Below are positions 1 to 10,957 of a stretch of DNA of 64,000 nucleotides, piece after piece. A program made the position numbers and the translations under genes. The notes below the pieces were generated by a model. The model ran no database searches. It was not told the origin of the DNA and worked only from the letters and a program-made list of their open reading frames with translations. The stretch is from Actinomycetota bacterium (GTDB lineage Bacteria > Actinomycetota > Actinomycetes > Nanopelagicales > Nanopelagicaceae), in assembly GCA_009699575.1 (NCBI GenBank), contig WLNY01000005.1, positions 23,280-87,279 of the forward strand. Reading direction: 5' to 3'. Each line of letters begins with the position of its first letter. Within the stretch, counting starts at the first letter, position 1.

Positions 1-262
1 TGTCGATGTCATTTATTCTTGCGGCCCCATGGGTATGCTCTCGGCTATCTCGTCAATCGTTAAAGGTTCTGATGTGGTCCATCAATGTGCAGTTGAAGAG
101 TCAATGGCCTGTGGTGTGGGAATTTGCATGACTTGCGTTATCCCCGTTGCAGATGAATTCGGCGTGACAACAATGAAACGTTCATGCATTGATGGCCCCG
201 TGATGGATGGATCACTGGTTCAATGGAACTTAGTAGGCAAAATTCCAGAGGTAACACCATGA
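1..262 (+). CDS. pyrK: Dihydroorotate dehydrogenase electron transfer subunit (PyrK-like), C-terminal part, truncated by window start
   Basis: Frame open from base 2 (VDVIYSCGPMGML...), 2Fe-2S cysteine motif CGVGICMTC, overlaps pyrD start (ATGA). Confidence 0.85.
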   Translation, partial: VDVIYSCGPMGMLSAISSIVKGSDVVHQCAVEESMACGVGICMTCVIPVADEFGVTTMKRSCIDGPVMDGSLVQWNLVGKIPEVTP

Positions 263-1200
263 TTGACATGTCGACGACTCTTGGTACGGCTTGGTTTGCA
301 CATCCAATATTTACAGCAAGTGGATGTGCAAGTTCAGGAAAAGAATTAGCTCAATTTATTAATCTCGAAGATATAGGCGCAGTAGTTACAAAATCTGTGA
401 TGAACAAGGCTCGTCATGGGCGACCAACTCCTCGCATGGCTGAGACTGCAAGTGGAATGGTCAATTCGATTGGACTCCAAGGCCCAGGAATTGATTCATT
501 TCTGGCTAATGACCTACCGTGGTTAGTTGAAAATAGAGCGAGAGTAATTGTCTCTATTGCAGGGGAGACAGTTGAAGAATATGCGGTTCTTGCTCGTAAA
601 TTGAGATCTGCCCCAGGAATCAGCGCGGTAGAAGTAAATATTTCCTGCCCCAATGTTGAGAATCGCGGATTGGTCTTCGCATGCGACCCAGATGCCTCCC
701 GTAATGTCATTGATGGAGTACGCCGAGCACTAGGTGGTGAATTGCCGATCATCGCCAAACTTTCTCCAGATGTGACGGATCTTGTCTCCATCGCTCGGGG
801 AGTAATTGATTCGGGAGCGGATGGGTTGGCTTTAATTAATACAGTTCTTGCCATGGTGATAAATATTGATTCAATGCGCCCACATCTTGCGGGGAAAACT
901 GGTGGCCTTTCTGGTCCAGCGATAAAACCAATTGCAGTGCGCGCGATTTATCAGGTTCACAGTGCGATGCCGAAAGTACCCATTCTCGGTATGGGTGGAG
1001 TGTCATCAGGGCGAGACGCACTTGAATTGATCTTGGCGGGGGCAAGTGGCGTTTCAGTAGGCACGGCTTCCTTTGGTAATCCAAGTGCTGTAACGCAGAT
1101 CCAGAATGAATTGCAATTTCTCCTTGAGGCACGCGGTTTTACTTCACTTACTCAAGCGGTTGGATACGCACATCGAATAGAGGAGGCAAGTACATCGTGA
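259..1200 (+). CDS. pyrD: Dihydroorotate dehydrogenase, class 1B
   Basis: MIDMSTTLGTAWFAHPIFTASG..., NISCPN active-site region, GMGGVSSGRDALE; ATG at 259 preferred over the ORF-track start at 223. Confidence 0.93.
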   Translation: MIDMSTTLGTAWFAHPIFTASGCASSGKELAQFINLEDIGAVVTKSVMNKARHGRPTPRMAETASGMVNSIGLQGPGIDSFLANDLPWLVENRARVIVSIAGETVEEYAVLARKLRSAPGISAVEVNISCPNVENRGLVFACDPDASRNVIDGVRRALGGELPIIAKLSPDVTDLVSIARGVIDSGADGLALINTVLAMVINIDSMRPHLAGKTGGLSGPAIKPIAVRAIYQVHSAMPKVPILGMGGVSSGRDALELILAGASGVSVGTASFGNPSAVTQIQNELQFLLEARGFTSLTQAVGYAHRIEEASTS

Positions 1201-1904
1201 GCAATCGGGCACCGATTATTTTGGCAGTAGATACTTCCTCTATAAGCACTGCAATATCGTGGATAAAAGCAACAGAAGATTATGTTTCAGGATACAAACT
1301 AGGACTTGAATTCTTTTTAGCATGTGGCCTTGATGGAGTAAAAGAGGTTTCGCAGCATATTGACCTTGATTTATTTCTTGACCTTAAGCTGCACGATATT
1401 CCCAATACAGTTTCAAAAGCAGCAAAGGCAATCGAAGAGTTTTCTCCACGGTTTCTGACAGTTCATGCAAGTGGAGGCACTGCAATGATTGCGGCAGCGG
1501 TTCACTCTCTTCCAAACACATTAGTTACAGCAGTCACGATTTTGACTTCCCTGTCTGCCTTAGATGTACACGAAATTGGCTACTCTCAACCACCATTAGA
1601 GTCTGCGGTTCGACTCGCGTCACTTGCAGTAAAGGCAGGCGCGAAAGCTTTAGTGTGTTCACCTCAAGAGACATCAGCGATTCGAAATGAGGTAGGCGCG
1701 GAACCTGTGATTATCACACCAGGAGTTCGTCCAATCGAGTCTTCTGGTGGCGACGATCAGGTTCGCACAATGACGCCGTCGCAGGCAATTCGCCAGGGAG
1801 CTAACTACGTCGTTATTGGTCGCCCTGTTACAGGCGGGGATTCGCTTCAAGATATACACACTCGGGCCAAGAAAATAGCCGCCGATATTTTAATCGGAGA
1901 GTAA
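1197..1904 (+). CDS. pyrF: Orotidine 5'-phosphate decarboxylase
   Basis: DLFLDLKLHDIPNTV motif; GTG start overlaps pyrD stop. Confidence 0.93.
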   Translation: MSNRAPIILAVDTSSISTAISWIKATEDYVSGYKLGLEFFLACGLDGVKEVSQHIDLDLFLDLKLHDIPNTVSKAAKAIEEFSPRFLTVHASGGTAMIAAAVHSLPNTLVTAVTILTSLSALDVHEIGYSQPPLESAVRLASLAVKAGAKALVCSPQETSAIRNEVGAEPVIITPGVRPIESSGGDDQVRTMTPSQAIRQGANYVVIGRPVTGGDSLQDIHTRAKKIAADILIGE

Positions 1905-1918
1905 CTCTGTACTAGATT

Positions 1919-2785
1919 GTGCACGTGTCTACGCCCCCGAAACTGACTCCCCAAGCTCGAGCGGCAGCCCTAGAAAAGGCGAAAGTTTCCCGCCAGGAGC
2001 GGGCTTTCATAAAAGCATCTCTCAAAGCGGGCGACGTATTTCTTTCCGATGTTTTAGATATGGCTCAAAAGAATGAAGCGGTAGGAAAAATGAGAGTCGC
2101 TGACTTACTCTCTTCACTGTCAGGAGTAGGAAAAGTTCGCGCGCAAAGTATTATGGAGAAGATTGGAATTTCTCCTACTCGAAGAATCCAAGGTTTGGGT
2201 GTTCATCAGTTACTGGCATTACGTAAAGAATTTTCGATACCAACTTTTCGGGGAAAACTCTTTGTGCTTTCGGGCCCAGGTGGCGTTGGCAAAAGTACGG
2301 TGGCAAAAGAGTTGCGCAAAAACAGTGATTTTTGGGTGAGCATCTCAGCAACAACACGGGAACCCCGTGCAAATGAAATTGAAGGAATAGATTACAAGTT
2401 TTTAAGTAACGAAGAATTCGACAGGGAAATAGCTGAAGATAATTTCCTTGAGTGGGCAGCTTTCGCTGGCTCTCGGTATGGGTCTCCTCGTAGACCTGTT
2501 GAAACAGCCCTCGCATCTGGGCGTAATGTTTTGCTGGAGATAGAAATTGCCGGTGCTAGGCAGGTGAAGCAGCACGCGCCAGAAGCGATCTTGGTCTTCC
2601 TAGAACCTCCCAGCTGGGAGGAGCTTGTCGGCCGCCTGGAAGGCAGAGCTACGGATTCTCCCGAGAGACGCGCTCAGAGACTGCTTTTGGCGCAAGAAGA
2701 ATTGGCTGCAGCGTCATTTTTTGACGTTGTTATCACTAATGATCAGGTCAGTAAGGTCGTCGATAGGCTGTTATCCTTAGCCTAA
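1919..2785 (+). CDS. Fusion protein: actinobacterial integration host factor (mIHF) domain plus guanylate kinase
   Basis: N-terminal GVGKVRAQSIMEKIGISPTRRIQGLG resembles mIHF; followed in frame by GPGGVGKSTVAKEL P-loop and TTREPRANEIEGIDYKF typical of Gmk. Confidence 0.9.
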   Translation: MHVSTPPKLTPQARAAALEKAKVSRQERAFIKASLKAGDVFLSDVLDMAQKNEAVGKMRVADLLSSLSGVGKVRAQSIMEKIGISPTRRIQGLGVHQLLALRKEFSIPTFRGKLFVLSGPGGVGKSTVAKELRKNSDFWVSISATTREPRANEIEGIDYKFLSNEEFDREIAEDNFLEWAAFAGSRYGSPRRPVETALASGRNVLLEIEIAGARQVKQHAPEAILVFLEPPSWEELVGRLEGRATDSPERRAQRLLLAQEELAAASFFDVVITNDQVSKVVDRLLSLA

Positions 2786-2823
2786 GTTTCCAACGCGTAC
2801 AGCTACATTTTTAGGAGAAATAC

Positions 2824-3072
2824 ATGGACGGTATTACTAACCCACCAATTGATGAACTTCTTGACAAGAGTGGATCCAAGTACAGCCTAGTTCTCTATGC
2901 AGCCAAGCGTGCACGCCAAATCAACGCGTACTACTCACAACTTGGTGAAGGACTTTTGGAATATGTAGGGCCTTTGGTTGAAACTCATATTCACGAGAAG
3001 CCACTCTCTATTGCATTGCGCGAAATTAACGAAGGTCTTCTCACAATCGAAAATCTAGAACCAACCGCGTAA
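2824..3072 (+). CDS. rpoZ: DNA-directed RNA polymerase omega subunit
   Basis: [29 protein letters not shown]; position after gmk. Confidence 0.92.
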   Translation: MDGITNPPIDELLDKSGSKYSLVLYAAKRARQINAYYSQLGEGLLEYVGPLVETHIHEKPLSIALREINEGLLTIENLEPTA

Positions 3073-3097
3073 GTAACACCGCGCCTCTTTTCACACT

Positions 3098-4285
3098 ATG
3101 AAGAGCAGAAACCGAGAGTTAATCCTTGGTATTGGTGGAGGTATTGCAGCGTATAAGTCCTGTGAATTACTACGTCGTTTCCAAGACAGTGGCTTCGGCG
3201 TAACCGTTATCCCAACGCCTTCAAGTCTGAATTTCGTTGGTCTTGCGACGTGGGAAGCGCTCTCAGGGCGTGAAGTAACCACTGGAGTATTTCAAGATGT
3301 CAAGAATGTACGACATATCTCACTGGCTCACGATCACGGCGCGATAGTTATTGCGCCCGCAACTGCTGATCTCATTGCTCGCCTGGCAGCTGGGCGAGCA
3401 GATGATCTGCTCACCAATGTGGTTTTGGCTTCGACTTCTCCTAAGATTTTAGTGCCCGCAATGCATCCAGCAATGTGGAAAAATCCGGCAACAATGGAAA
3501 ACATTCGCACATTGAAAGAGCGCGGCTTTCACGTGATTACACCAGATGTGGGGCGCCTAACGGGAGAGGATGTCGGAATAGGTCGTTTTCCTACCGTTGA
3601 ACGAATAATCAAGGAATGCACAGAGTTTCTCAATAGTGACTTGAATTTTATAGGCAAAAAGGTTTTAGTTTCGGCTGGCGGTACCCGTGAGGCTATAGAT
3701 CCGGTGCGCTACATCGGAAATCGAAGTTCTGGCAAGCAAGGATATGCAATTGCAACATCGGCCCTTGATCGGGGAGCGCAGGTAGTGCTTGTCTTAGCTA
3801 ATTCGGCACTACCCGATCTGCCAGGTGCTACAACGATACGAGTCGAGACCGCTCAGGAGATGTCTACGGCACTTCATCAACATTTCCCAGAGTGTGATCT
3901 CCTTGCAATGGCAGCTGCTGTATCCGATGCTCGGCCCGTAACGCCATCTAGTCAAAAAATTAAGAAGGATAAGTTCACGTCCATCGAACTAACACAGAAC
4001 CCCGACATTCTTGCCTCGTTGGCAGCGTCTAAAAAAAGAAACCAGATCATCATCGGCTTCGCTGCCGAGACCCAACTAAAACCTTCCGAGGCTCGAGAGA
4101 AATTGGCGAAGAAAGGTGCCGATATCGCTTACGTCAATGATGTGTCACAGGGCGCAATCTTTGGTCAAGATGTGAGTTCTGGAGTCCTCTTTACTGACAC
4201 AGGTGAAGAGATCGTGATTTCTGACATGGAGAAAGACACGCTTGCCCATATCATGCTCGATTGCGCCCTATCTGCGTTAAGTTAG
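3098..4285 (+). CDS. coaBC: Bifunctional phosphopantothenoylcysteine decarboxylase / phosphopantothenate-cysteine ligase
   Basis: [48 protein letters not shown]. Confidence 0.95.
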   Translation: MKSRNRELILGIGGGIAAYKSCELLRRFQDSGFGVTVIPTPSSLNFVGLATWEALSGREVTTGVFQDVKNVRHISLAHDHGAIVIAPATADLIARLAAGRADDLLTNVVLASTSPKILVPAMHPAMWKNPATMENIRTLKERGFHVITPDVGRLTGEDVGIGRFPTVERIIKECTEFLNSDLNFIGKKVLVSAGGTREAIDPVRYIGNRSSGKQGYAIATSALDRGAQVVLVLANSALPDLPGATTIRVETAQEMSTALHQHFPECDLLAMAAAVSDARPVTPSSQKIKKDKFTSIELTQNPDILASLAASKKRNQIIIGFAAETQLKPSEAREKLAKKGADIAYVNDVSQGAIFGQDVSSGVLFTDTGEEIVISDMEKDTLAHIMLDCALSALS

Positions 4286-4289
4286 CCCA

Positions 4290-5480
4290 ATGTCTGCGCG
4301 CCTATTTACATCTGAATCAGTCACCGAAGGCCACCCGGATAAAATTGCGGATCAGATTTCTGATGCAATTCTTGATTCACTCATCGGTCCAGATCCCACA
4401 AGTCGCGTTGCGGTTGAAACCCTCATTACGACAGGCCAGGTTCATGTTGCTGGGGAAGTGACAACCGATGTCTACGCAGATATCACCGGGATTATTCGAG
4501 ACACAGTTTTGGCAATCGGGTATGACTCATCAGATAAAGGCTTCGACGGAAATTCCTGCGGCGTAAGTGTCTCTATTGGTCAGCAGTCTCAGGACATTGC
4601 TCAGGGAGTTGATGATGCTTACGAGAATCGTGTTTCGTTTTCCGGCGACCCTTTAGATTTACAAGGTGCCGGCGACCAAGGATTAATGTTTGGTTACGCG
4701 TGCGATGACACCAAGGAATTAATGCCACTTCCAATTTGGTTAGCGCACGAATTAGCAGCCCAATTGGCGAAAGTTCGAAAGTCTGGAGAGCTGGAATATT
4801 TACGTCCTGATGGAAAAACGCAGGTCACTATTGAGTACGAAGGTGACAAGGCTGTAGCCCTAAATACAATAGTTGTTTCCTCGCAACATAGAGCAGATAT
4901 TGATGTCACAAAACAACTCACACCAGAGATTATTGCGTATGTAATCAACCCCGTCTTAGAGAAGATTGATTTGCCTCGTAGCGATTTAAACATATTGATC
5001 AATCCGACAGGTCGGTTCGTGATCGGTGGCCCGATGGGAGATGCCGGACTCACTGGACGAAAAATAATTGTTGATACATACGGTGGTATGGCGCGACATG
5101 GCGGGGGGGCATTCAGTGGGAAAGATCCATCAAAGGTTGATCGATCTGCTGCATATGCCATGCGCTGGGTGGCTAAGAATGTGGTGGCAGCAGGACTTGC
5201 TCGTCGCTGCGAAGTCCAAGTTGCTTACGCAATTGGAAAAGCACAACCCGTTGGTTTATTTGTAGAGACGTTCGGAACACACACTGTGCCAGTTATCGAG
5301 ATTCAAAACGCAGTATTGACCGTTTTCGATTTGCGTCCTGCGGCTATTATTGCGCAATTGGATTTATTACGACCTATTTATTCTAAGACAAGCGCCTATG
5401 GGCACTTTGGTCGCGAACTCCCTGAATTCACGTGGGAGAGAACCAACCGAATAGACGCACTTCGCGCCGCAATCAAGTAG
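4290..5480 (+). CDS. metK: S-adenosylmethionine synthase
   Basis: [52 protein letters not shown]. Confidence 0.97.
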   Translation: MSARLFTSESVTEGHPDKIADQISDAILDSLIGPDPTSRVAVETLITTGQVHVAGEVTTDVYADITGIIRDTVLAIGYDSSDKGFDGNSCGVSVSIGQQSQDIAQGVDDAYENRVSFSGDPLDLQGAGDQGLMFGYACDDTKELMPLPIWLAHELAAQLAKVRKSGELEYLRPDGKTQVTIEYEGDKAVALNTIVVSSQHRADIDVTKQLTPEIIAYVINPVLEKIDLPRSDLNILINPTGRFVIGGPMGDAGLTGRKIIVDTYGGMARHGGGAFSGKDPSKVDRSAAYAMRWVAKNVVAAGLARRCEVQVAYAIGKAQPVGLFVETFGTHTVPVIEIQNAVLTVFDLRPAAIIAQLDLLRPIYSKTSAYGHFGRELPEFTWERTNRIDALRAAIK

Positions 5481-5488
5481 ATACTTCC

Positions 5489-7402
5489 ATGTCGCAAGCA
5501 CGTCCGCTTCGACTTCGAAGAGAGGTAATACCTGTTCCTGCGGGTCCGGTCGCATCACACAATCACATTGCGCGAGTATGGGTAGATTCTGGTGTAGCGC
5601 ATTTGGATGGATACTTCGATTACGAGATTCCGCAGGCATTGAGCGAGCAAGTTAGAGCTGGCGTACGCGTAGGTGTTTCCTTTGCGGGTCGCGAAGTAGA
5701 AGCACTGGTACTCGCACGTTTGAACAGTTCGGATTCGGGTGCGCACCTAAAATCCATCACGAGAGTTTTATCTCCGATACCGCTTGCTTCACCTGCAACA
5801 CTTTCTTTAATTGAAAATATTGCAAGGGAGTGGGCCTGTCACCCATTTGAGCTTATTCGCTCAGCTATACCACCTCGTGTCGTACTTTCAGAGAAAGCTA
5901 TCACTGCTCACGCACAATCTTGGTGGGAGTTAAGGAATTCTAAGATAGATTTTGCACATAAGCCTTCTAAAACATATTTCTCACATAGCCCTAGTGTTCT
6001 TGCTTTAGATGAAGTTCTTTCTTTAGCCTTAGACAACATTGCACGCGGCAAAGTATTGATACTCGTACCGGACGAAAATAACTTAGATGTATTGCAGAAT
6101 ATTTTGAGAGAGTCCACAAACACAGTGGAAGTTTTACGTCTCGACAGCACTCTGGCTCGTTCCACGCGATATTCACATTTCTTGAGAATTTGTCTAGGCT
6201 CGCCCGATATAGTGATTGGAACCCGAAGCGCCGTTTTCGCTCCAATCCAAGACCTAGCCACCATTATCATCGTGCACGAATCGTCGGAACAGTTTTATGA
6301 GCCGCGATCTCCAGGGTGGAACGTAAGAGCAGTAGCTGACGAGCGGTCAAAATCCGAAGGAATTAACATTATTTACACCGGTTACAGCCCTTCCATCGAA
6401 GTAGGCATGCAAATTGAAGCAAAGGAGATTAAGTATCTCAGTGCTTCAACACGAGTGCCAGTAAATGCATTTGCGCAAACCTCTGGAGAACTTCTACCTG
6501 ATCGCATATTTTCACCAATACGATCTGCTCTGCGTGATGGGACTGTTTTATTCTTAGTACCTCGAAAGGGTTACGGAAACGCACTACTCTGTGCGAAATG
6601 CCGAAATATTGCATATTGCAGTTGTGGCGGACGACTTGCGGTGGCCGGTTCTGGAATGGATCCTCAATGTGTTGTATGCCTTAGATTTAACGGTGATTGG
6701 AAATGTTCGTGGTGTCAAAGTACTGAACGTTATTACGCCGCTCGAGGCATCGATCGCGCAGTTGAGGAGATTGGGCGGGCATTTCCTAATAATGCAATAG
6801 TTTCATCTTCAGGGGATCACATACTTAGGGGAGTGGGTCACGAAACAAAAATAGTTGTCAGCACTCCTGGGTCTATCCCGCATATACAAGGGGGCTATTC
6901 AGCAGTTGTTATTCTAGAAGGTTTACGCTTCCTAGCTGGTACTGATTTCAAAAGCACGCAAAGAGCCACTGAATTCTTCTTTGACGCCGCCTCGCACAAG
7001 AGCATTCACGGTGCTGTTCTCATTGTTCTAGATAATGCCCATCCAGTTGTAGCCGCTCTGGCGAGATGGAACCCAACAATTGTTGTAAAAAATGAATTGA
7101 GGGATCGCAAGGAGCTATCTTTGCCGCCGTACGTAACAACAACTAGTTTTGAGATAGACGCGTCTGAGGCAGCACGCTTTGCTAGTGGTCTACGTGAATC
7201 AGTAACGTCGCATCGATTACCACCCCTTACTAAAATATATGGTCCCACTCCTATCGGTTCTTCACGCAGCAGAATTCACATGACTACACCCCTTGATGGA
7301 CGCCTAGAAGTAGCTCAGTTTCTTCGAGAGCTTAATAGACGCCGGGCCATCGCCAAGAAAATCGCCCTTGTTATAAGAATTGATCCCTACAGTCTCATCT
7401 GA
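5489..7402 (+). CDS. priA: Primosomal protein N' (PriA)-like protein, helicase motifs degenerate
   Basis: Length, position between metK and def, paired zinc cysteines CAKCRNIAYCSCGG...CVVCLRFNGDWKCSWC; no Walker A; ATG at 5489 preferred over 5432. Confidence 0.85.
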   Translation: MSQARPLRLRREVIPVPAGPVASHNHIARVWVDSGVAHLDGYFDYEIPQALSEQVRAGVRVGVSFAGREVEALVLARLNSSDSGAHLKSITRVLSPIPLASPATLSLIENIAREWACHPFELIRSAIPPRVVLSEKAITAHAQSWWELRNSKIDFAHKPSKTYFSHSPSVLALDEVLSLALDNIARGKVLILVPDENNLDVLQNILRESTNTVEVLRLDSTLARSTRYSHFLRICLGSPDIVIGTRSAVFAPIQDLATIIIVHESSEQFYEPRSPGWNVRAVADERSKSEGINIIYTGYSPSIEVGMQIEAKEIKYLSASTRVPVNAFAQTSGELLPDRIFSPIRSALRDGTVLFLVPRKGYGNALLCAKCRNIAYCSCGGRLAVAGSGMDPQCVVCLRFNGDWKCSWCQSTERYYAARGIDRAVEEIGRAFPNNAIVSSSGDHILRGVGHETKIVVSTPGSIPHIQGGYSAVVILEGLRFLAGTDFKSTQRATEFFFDAASHKSIHGAVLIVLDNAHPVVAALARWNPTIVVKNELRDRKELSLPPYVTTTSFEIDASEAARFASGLRESVTSHRLPPLTKIYGPTPIGSSRSRIHMTTPLDGRLEVAQFLRELNRRRAIAKKIALVIRIDPYSLI

Positions 7403-7423
7403 TTCCCTTGATAGACTAGCCAC

Positions 7424-7984
7424 ATGTCGATCATGCCTATTCGTCTCTTTGGAGATCCGGTCTTGATCACTCCTGCCGCAGAAGTTATCGACTTTGATAA
7501 AGAGTTGCGTACATTGGTTTCTGATTTGACGGAGACAATGCTTAATGCGCCCGGTGCGGGTTTAGCAGCACCGCAGATTGGAGTTCCATTAAGAGTTTTT
7601 GTCTGGGATGTCGATGAAGCTCTGGGACACCTCATTAACCCAACCTTAGATTTATCGCCTGAATTGCAGGAGGGGACTGAGGGTTGCTTATCCTTTCCGG
7701 AAATACTCTATGACACTCCTCGCGCCATGCGTGTTGTCGCAAAGGGGTGGAACATGTACGGAGAGCCGATCAGCGTGGAGGGGAGCGAACTCCTTGCTCG
7801 CGCAATTCAACATGAGACAGACCATCTTGATGGAATCGTTTTTATTGATCGCTTATCTCCTGAGAATCGCAAGTTAGCTATGAAGGAGATTCGTGAGTCG
7901 GACTGGTTTGGAACTGCAGCGAGCGCGGGGCTTACCCCACAGTTCAAAACTTCCCCTCACTCAACTTTTGGTCTAGGGCTTTAG
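7424..7984 (+). CDS. def: Peptide deformylase
   Basis: GAGLAAPQIGV, EGCLSFPE, QHETDHLDG. Confidence 0.96.
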   Translation: MSIMPIRLFGDPVLITPAAEVIDFDKELRTLVSDLTETMLNAPGAGLAAPQIGVPLRVFVWDVDEALGHLINPTLDLSPELQEGTEGCLSFPEILYDTPRAMRVVAKGWNMYGEPISVEGSELLARAIQHETDHLDGIVFIDRLSPENRKLAMKEIRESDWFGTAASAGLTPQFKTSPHSTFGLGL

Positions 7985-8898
7985 TGCGTATCTGTGTTGC
8001 TGCGACACCTGATGTAGCAATTCCAACGCTGGATTATCTCCTTCACAGCGATCACGAACTTATTTCGGTGATTACTCAGCCAGATCGACCCGCGGGACGA
8101 GGCAGGGAGTTGCAATCAACTCCCGTCGCACAATGGGCGTCAGTGAATAATATTTTGCTCCATAAATGTAATAGTGATGACGAAGTCGCGAGTGCGCTCG
8201 AAAATATCGATTTGGTCATCGCAATCGGATATGGACGTATTCTTGCTCCCTACGTTTTGCAAATTCCTCGCTATGGTTTTATAAACCTACATTTCTCACT
8301 TCTGCCCTCATATCGCGGCGCAGCGCCTGCTCAGCGTGCACTATTGGCTGGCGAGGTGAAAACTGGTGTCACTGTTTTTAAATTAGATGCCGGCATGGAT
8401 ACAGGACCCATTTATCGTTCTCAAGTAGTTGATATTGCTCAAACGTGGAACACCGGCGATCTGCTGAAAGTTTTATCTGAAATAGGTAGCGACATTGTTT
8501 CAGCAACAATTGATGACATTCTTGCGGGGGTTTTACCGGTCGCGCAATCAGGGGCAGGAATTTCATTTGCTCCTAAGATCCTTCGCGATGAAACCTGGAT
8601 TGACTGGTCCCAGAGTGCTGAGAAGATTAATAACCATGTCCGAGCCTTTACGCCTCATCCAGGCGCGCTCACTAAATTTCGAGGTCAGATTTTCAAAATA
8701 ATTAACATTGGATACGCCGAGGAGGAGATCATGTTAAAAGCAGGAGAACTCACCCTCCTCAATAAAAAGGTTTATGTGGGATGCGATGATGGGCAGATTG
8801 TGAATTTAATTTCAGTGACACCCTCAGGAGGCAAACCCATGTCTGCCTGTGACTGGGCTAATGGCGCACGCCTTGTACTAGGGGAGAAATTTGGCTAA
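7984..8898 (+). CDS. fmt: Methionyl-tRNA formyltransferase
   Basis: QPDRPAGRGRELQSTPV, NLHFSLLPSYRGAAPAQRAL; GTG start. Confidence 0.95.
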   Translation: MRICVAATPDVAIPTLDYLLHSDHELISVITQPDRPAGRGRELQSTPVAQWASVNNILLHKCNSDDEVASALENIDLVIAIGYGRILAPYVLQIPRYGFINLHFSLLPSYRGAAPAQRALLAGEVKTGVTVFKLDAGMDTGPIYRSQVVDIAQTWNTGDLLKVLSEIGSDIVSATIDDILAGVLPVAQSGAGISFAPKILRDETWIDWSQSAEKINNHVRAFTPHPGALTKFRGQIFKIINIGYAEEEIMLKAGELTLLNKKVYVGCDDGQIVNLISVTPSGGKPMSACDWANGARLVLGEKFG

Positions 8899-10252
8899 CA
8901 CGTCCGGTCGATCTTTTAAGCCACCTAAACCAGATGCTCCACGTTTACTGGTATTTGATTTGATTACTGAAGTTAATCGTCATGGTGGTTACTCAAATCT
9001 TCTGTTGCCTAAAGCGCTGGCTGCATCAAATTTCGAGGAGCGAGATAAGGGATTTGCAACTGAACTGCTCTATGGAACTCTTCGCATGCAGGGAAGACAC
9101 GATTGGATTCTGGAGCAGGTAAGTGATCGTCCCTGGAACGATGTTGACGCAGGAATTATTGATGTTACACGCATGGGAGTTCATCAGCTTTTTGAAATGA
9201 GAGTGGCTACACACGCCGCTGTCTCTGCAACTGTTGAACTTGCCCGAAAAGTTCTAGGCGAGTCTAAGGCAAGTTTCGTCAATGCACTTTTGCGTAAGGT
9301 GAGTGCTCTTTCGTTGGAGGAATGGGTGGAACCGTTACGCGCCGAGAAAGATCCCATCCGTCGACTCGCGATATTGCATTCACATCCCGAGTGGATTGTC
9401 TCTGCGTACTTTGATCTACTCAAAGACGAAGACGAAGTCGAATCTATTTTGATTGCCAATAACACTCCAGCTGTGCCGACTCTCGTCGCTTGGCCAGGGT
9501 TATCTACTCAGGAGGATCTCATTGAATGTGGGGGTGTTCCCACTCAATTCTCTCCTTACGGGGTACGCATGCCAGGTTCCCCTGGTTCTCTAGATCTAAT
9601 CAGGTCGCGAAAAGCTGGAGTGCAAGATGAAGGTTCTCAATTAGTTGCTCAAATATTTTCTCAAGCAGCGATCAAAAATGATAACTGGCTCGATTTGTGC
9701 GCAGGCCCTGGTGGTAAAGCTGCTCTATTATCGGCAATAGCTCGCGAACAAGGAAAAAATTTTACTGCCAATGAAACTTCTGAGATTCGCGCTGCACTAG
9801 TCAAACAAGTTATCGGAGAATTTCCCATAATCGTAAGTGATGGCCGGAAAATAAAAGATCTCGGAGTTACCTACGGAGCTATTTTGGCTGATGTGCCATG
9901 CACGGGTCTTGGAGCTCTGCGCCGTCGACCTGAAGTCCGCTGGCGTAGAACTCCTGCAGATTTACGAGCACTCATTGAATTGCAACACGACCTTGCCGAG
10001 GCTGCCATCTCAATTTTAGATGTCGGTGGCATTTTTGGGTACGCAACGTGTTCACCTCATTTTGCCGAGACACGGGTTCAAGTAAAAGATATTCTCAGAG
10101 GTCATCCCGAACTAGAGCAATTACAAGTGGGGGATTACATGAGCTCGGAGCTTCGCGATGCCGGCGCATGTGATGGGGCCAATTTGGCGTTATGGACTCA
10201 TCGACAGGGAACTGATGCAATGTTTCTGGCACTCTTTCGACGAGTTTCTTAA
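8891..10252 (+). CDS. rsmB: 16S rRNA (cytosine-C5)-methyltransferase RsmB/Sun family
   Basis: NusB-like N-terminus, DLCAGPGGKAALL, DVPCTGLGALRRRPEVRW, YATCSPHFAET. Confidence 0.92.
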   Translation: MANTSGRSFKPPKPDAPRLLVFDLITEVNRHGGYSNLLLPKALAASNFEERDKGFATELLYGTLRMQGRHDWILEQVSDRPWNDVDAGIIDVTRMGVHQLFEMRVATHAAVSATVELARKVLGESKASFVNALLRKVSALSLEEWVEPLRAEKDPIRRLAILHSHPEWIVSAYFDLLKDEDEVESILIANNTPAVPTLVAWPGLSTQEDLIECGGVPTQFSPYGVRMPGSPGSLDLIRSRKAGVQDEGSQLVAQIFSQAAIKNDNWLDLCAGPGGKAALLSAIAREQGKNFTANETSEIRAALVKQVIGEFPIIVSDGRKIKDLGVTYGAILADVPCTGLGALRRRPEVRWRRTPADLRALIELQHDLAEAAISILDVGGIFGYATCSPHFAETRVQVKDILRGHPELEQLQVGDYMSSELRDAGACDGANLALWTHRQGTDAMFLALFRRVS

Positions 10253-10283
10253 TCTATTGTCTTCAAACCGATAACATAACGAT

Positions 10284-10949
10284 ATGTCACGTGAAATACG
10301 CATAAATCCAAGCATTCTCAATGCCGATCATGATCATATTCATGAAGAGATTGCTCGTATTGCGAAGGTTTCGGACTATATACACTTGGACATTTTTGAT
10401 AATAAATTCGCACCAAATTTTTCGTTTGATTGGAAACTGGCGCAGGAGATAATTTCACGCAGTGAAGCACCCATTGACGCTCATCTCATGGTTTGTGATG
10501 CTGATTACATCGGACCACAATATGCCGAGGCTGGAGCCAAGAGCGTTACGGTGCATGTGGAAGCAACTCACAATATTTCGCAAACAGTCAAAAATATTCG
10601 CTCCCATGGGGCCCGTGCAAGTCTTGCCATAAAACCAAGGACTTCTATTGATGATTACTCTCAATACATTGATGAGGTAGACATGTTCCTGATTATGACC
10701 GTGGAACCCGGTTTCGGAGGGCAGAAATTTATGACCGAAATGCTTGAGAAAATCAGTCGAACTCGAGAATTGATTGGGAATAGACCAATTTGGATTCAAG
10801 TCGATGGTGGAATTTCACAGGAGACTATAGAAATCGCTCGCGACGCTGGAGCTGACACCTTTGTCGCTGGCAGTGCGGTCTTTCGTTCACTTGATCCGGC
10901 CGCCATGGTCGAGTCATTGCGCCAATTAGCCTCGAATGTGAAAGACTAG
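10284..10949 (+). CDS. rpe: Ribulose-phosphate 3-epimerase
   Basis: INPSILNADHDHIHEE, HLDIFDNKFAPNFSF, MTVEPGFGGQKF, QVDGGIS. Confidence 0.95.
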   Translation: MSREIRINPSILNADHDHIHEEIARIAKVSDYIHLDIFDNKFAPNFSFDWKLAQEIISRSEAPIDAHLMVCDADYIGPQYAEAGAKSVTVHVEATHNISQTVKNIRSHGARASLAIKPRTSIDDYSQYIDEVDMFLIMTVEPGFGGQKFMTEMLEKISRTRELIGNRPIWIQVDGGISQETIEIARDAGADTFVAGSAVFRSLDPAAMVESLRQLASNVKD

Positions 10950-10957
10950 TCCTACGT

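Noticed and set aside
414-854. 146-aa minus-strand ORF opposite pyrD
   Set aside because: Shadow ORF on the opposite strand of a well-recognised gene; low-complexity translation with no family features.
4286-4289. SAM riboswitch upstream of metK
   Set aside because: metK starts 4 bp after the coaBC stop; no leader space.
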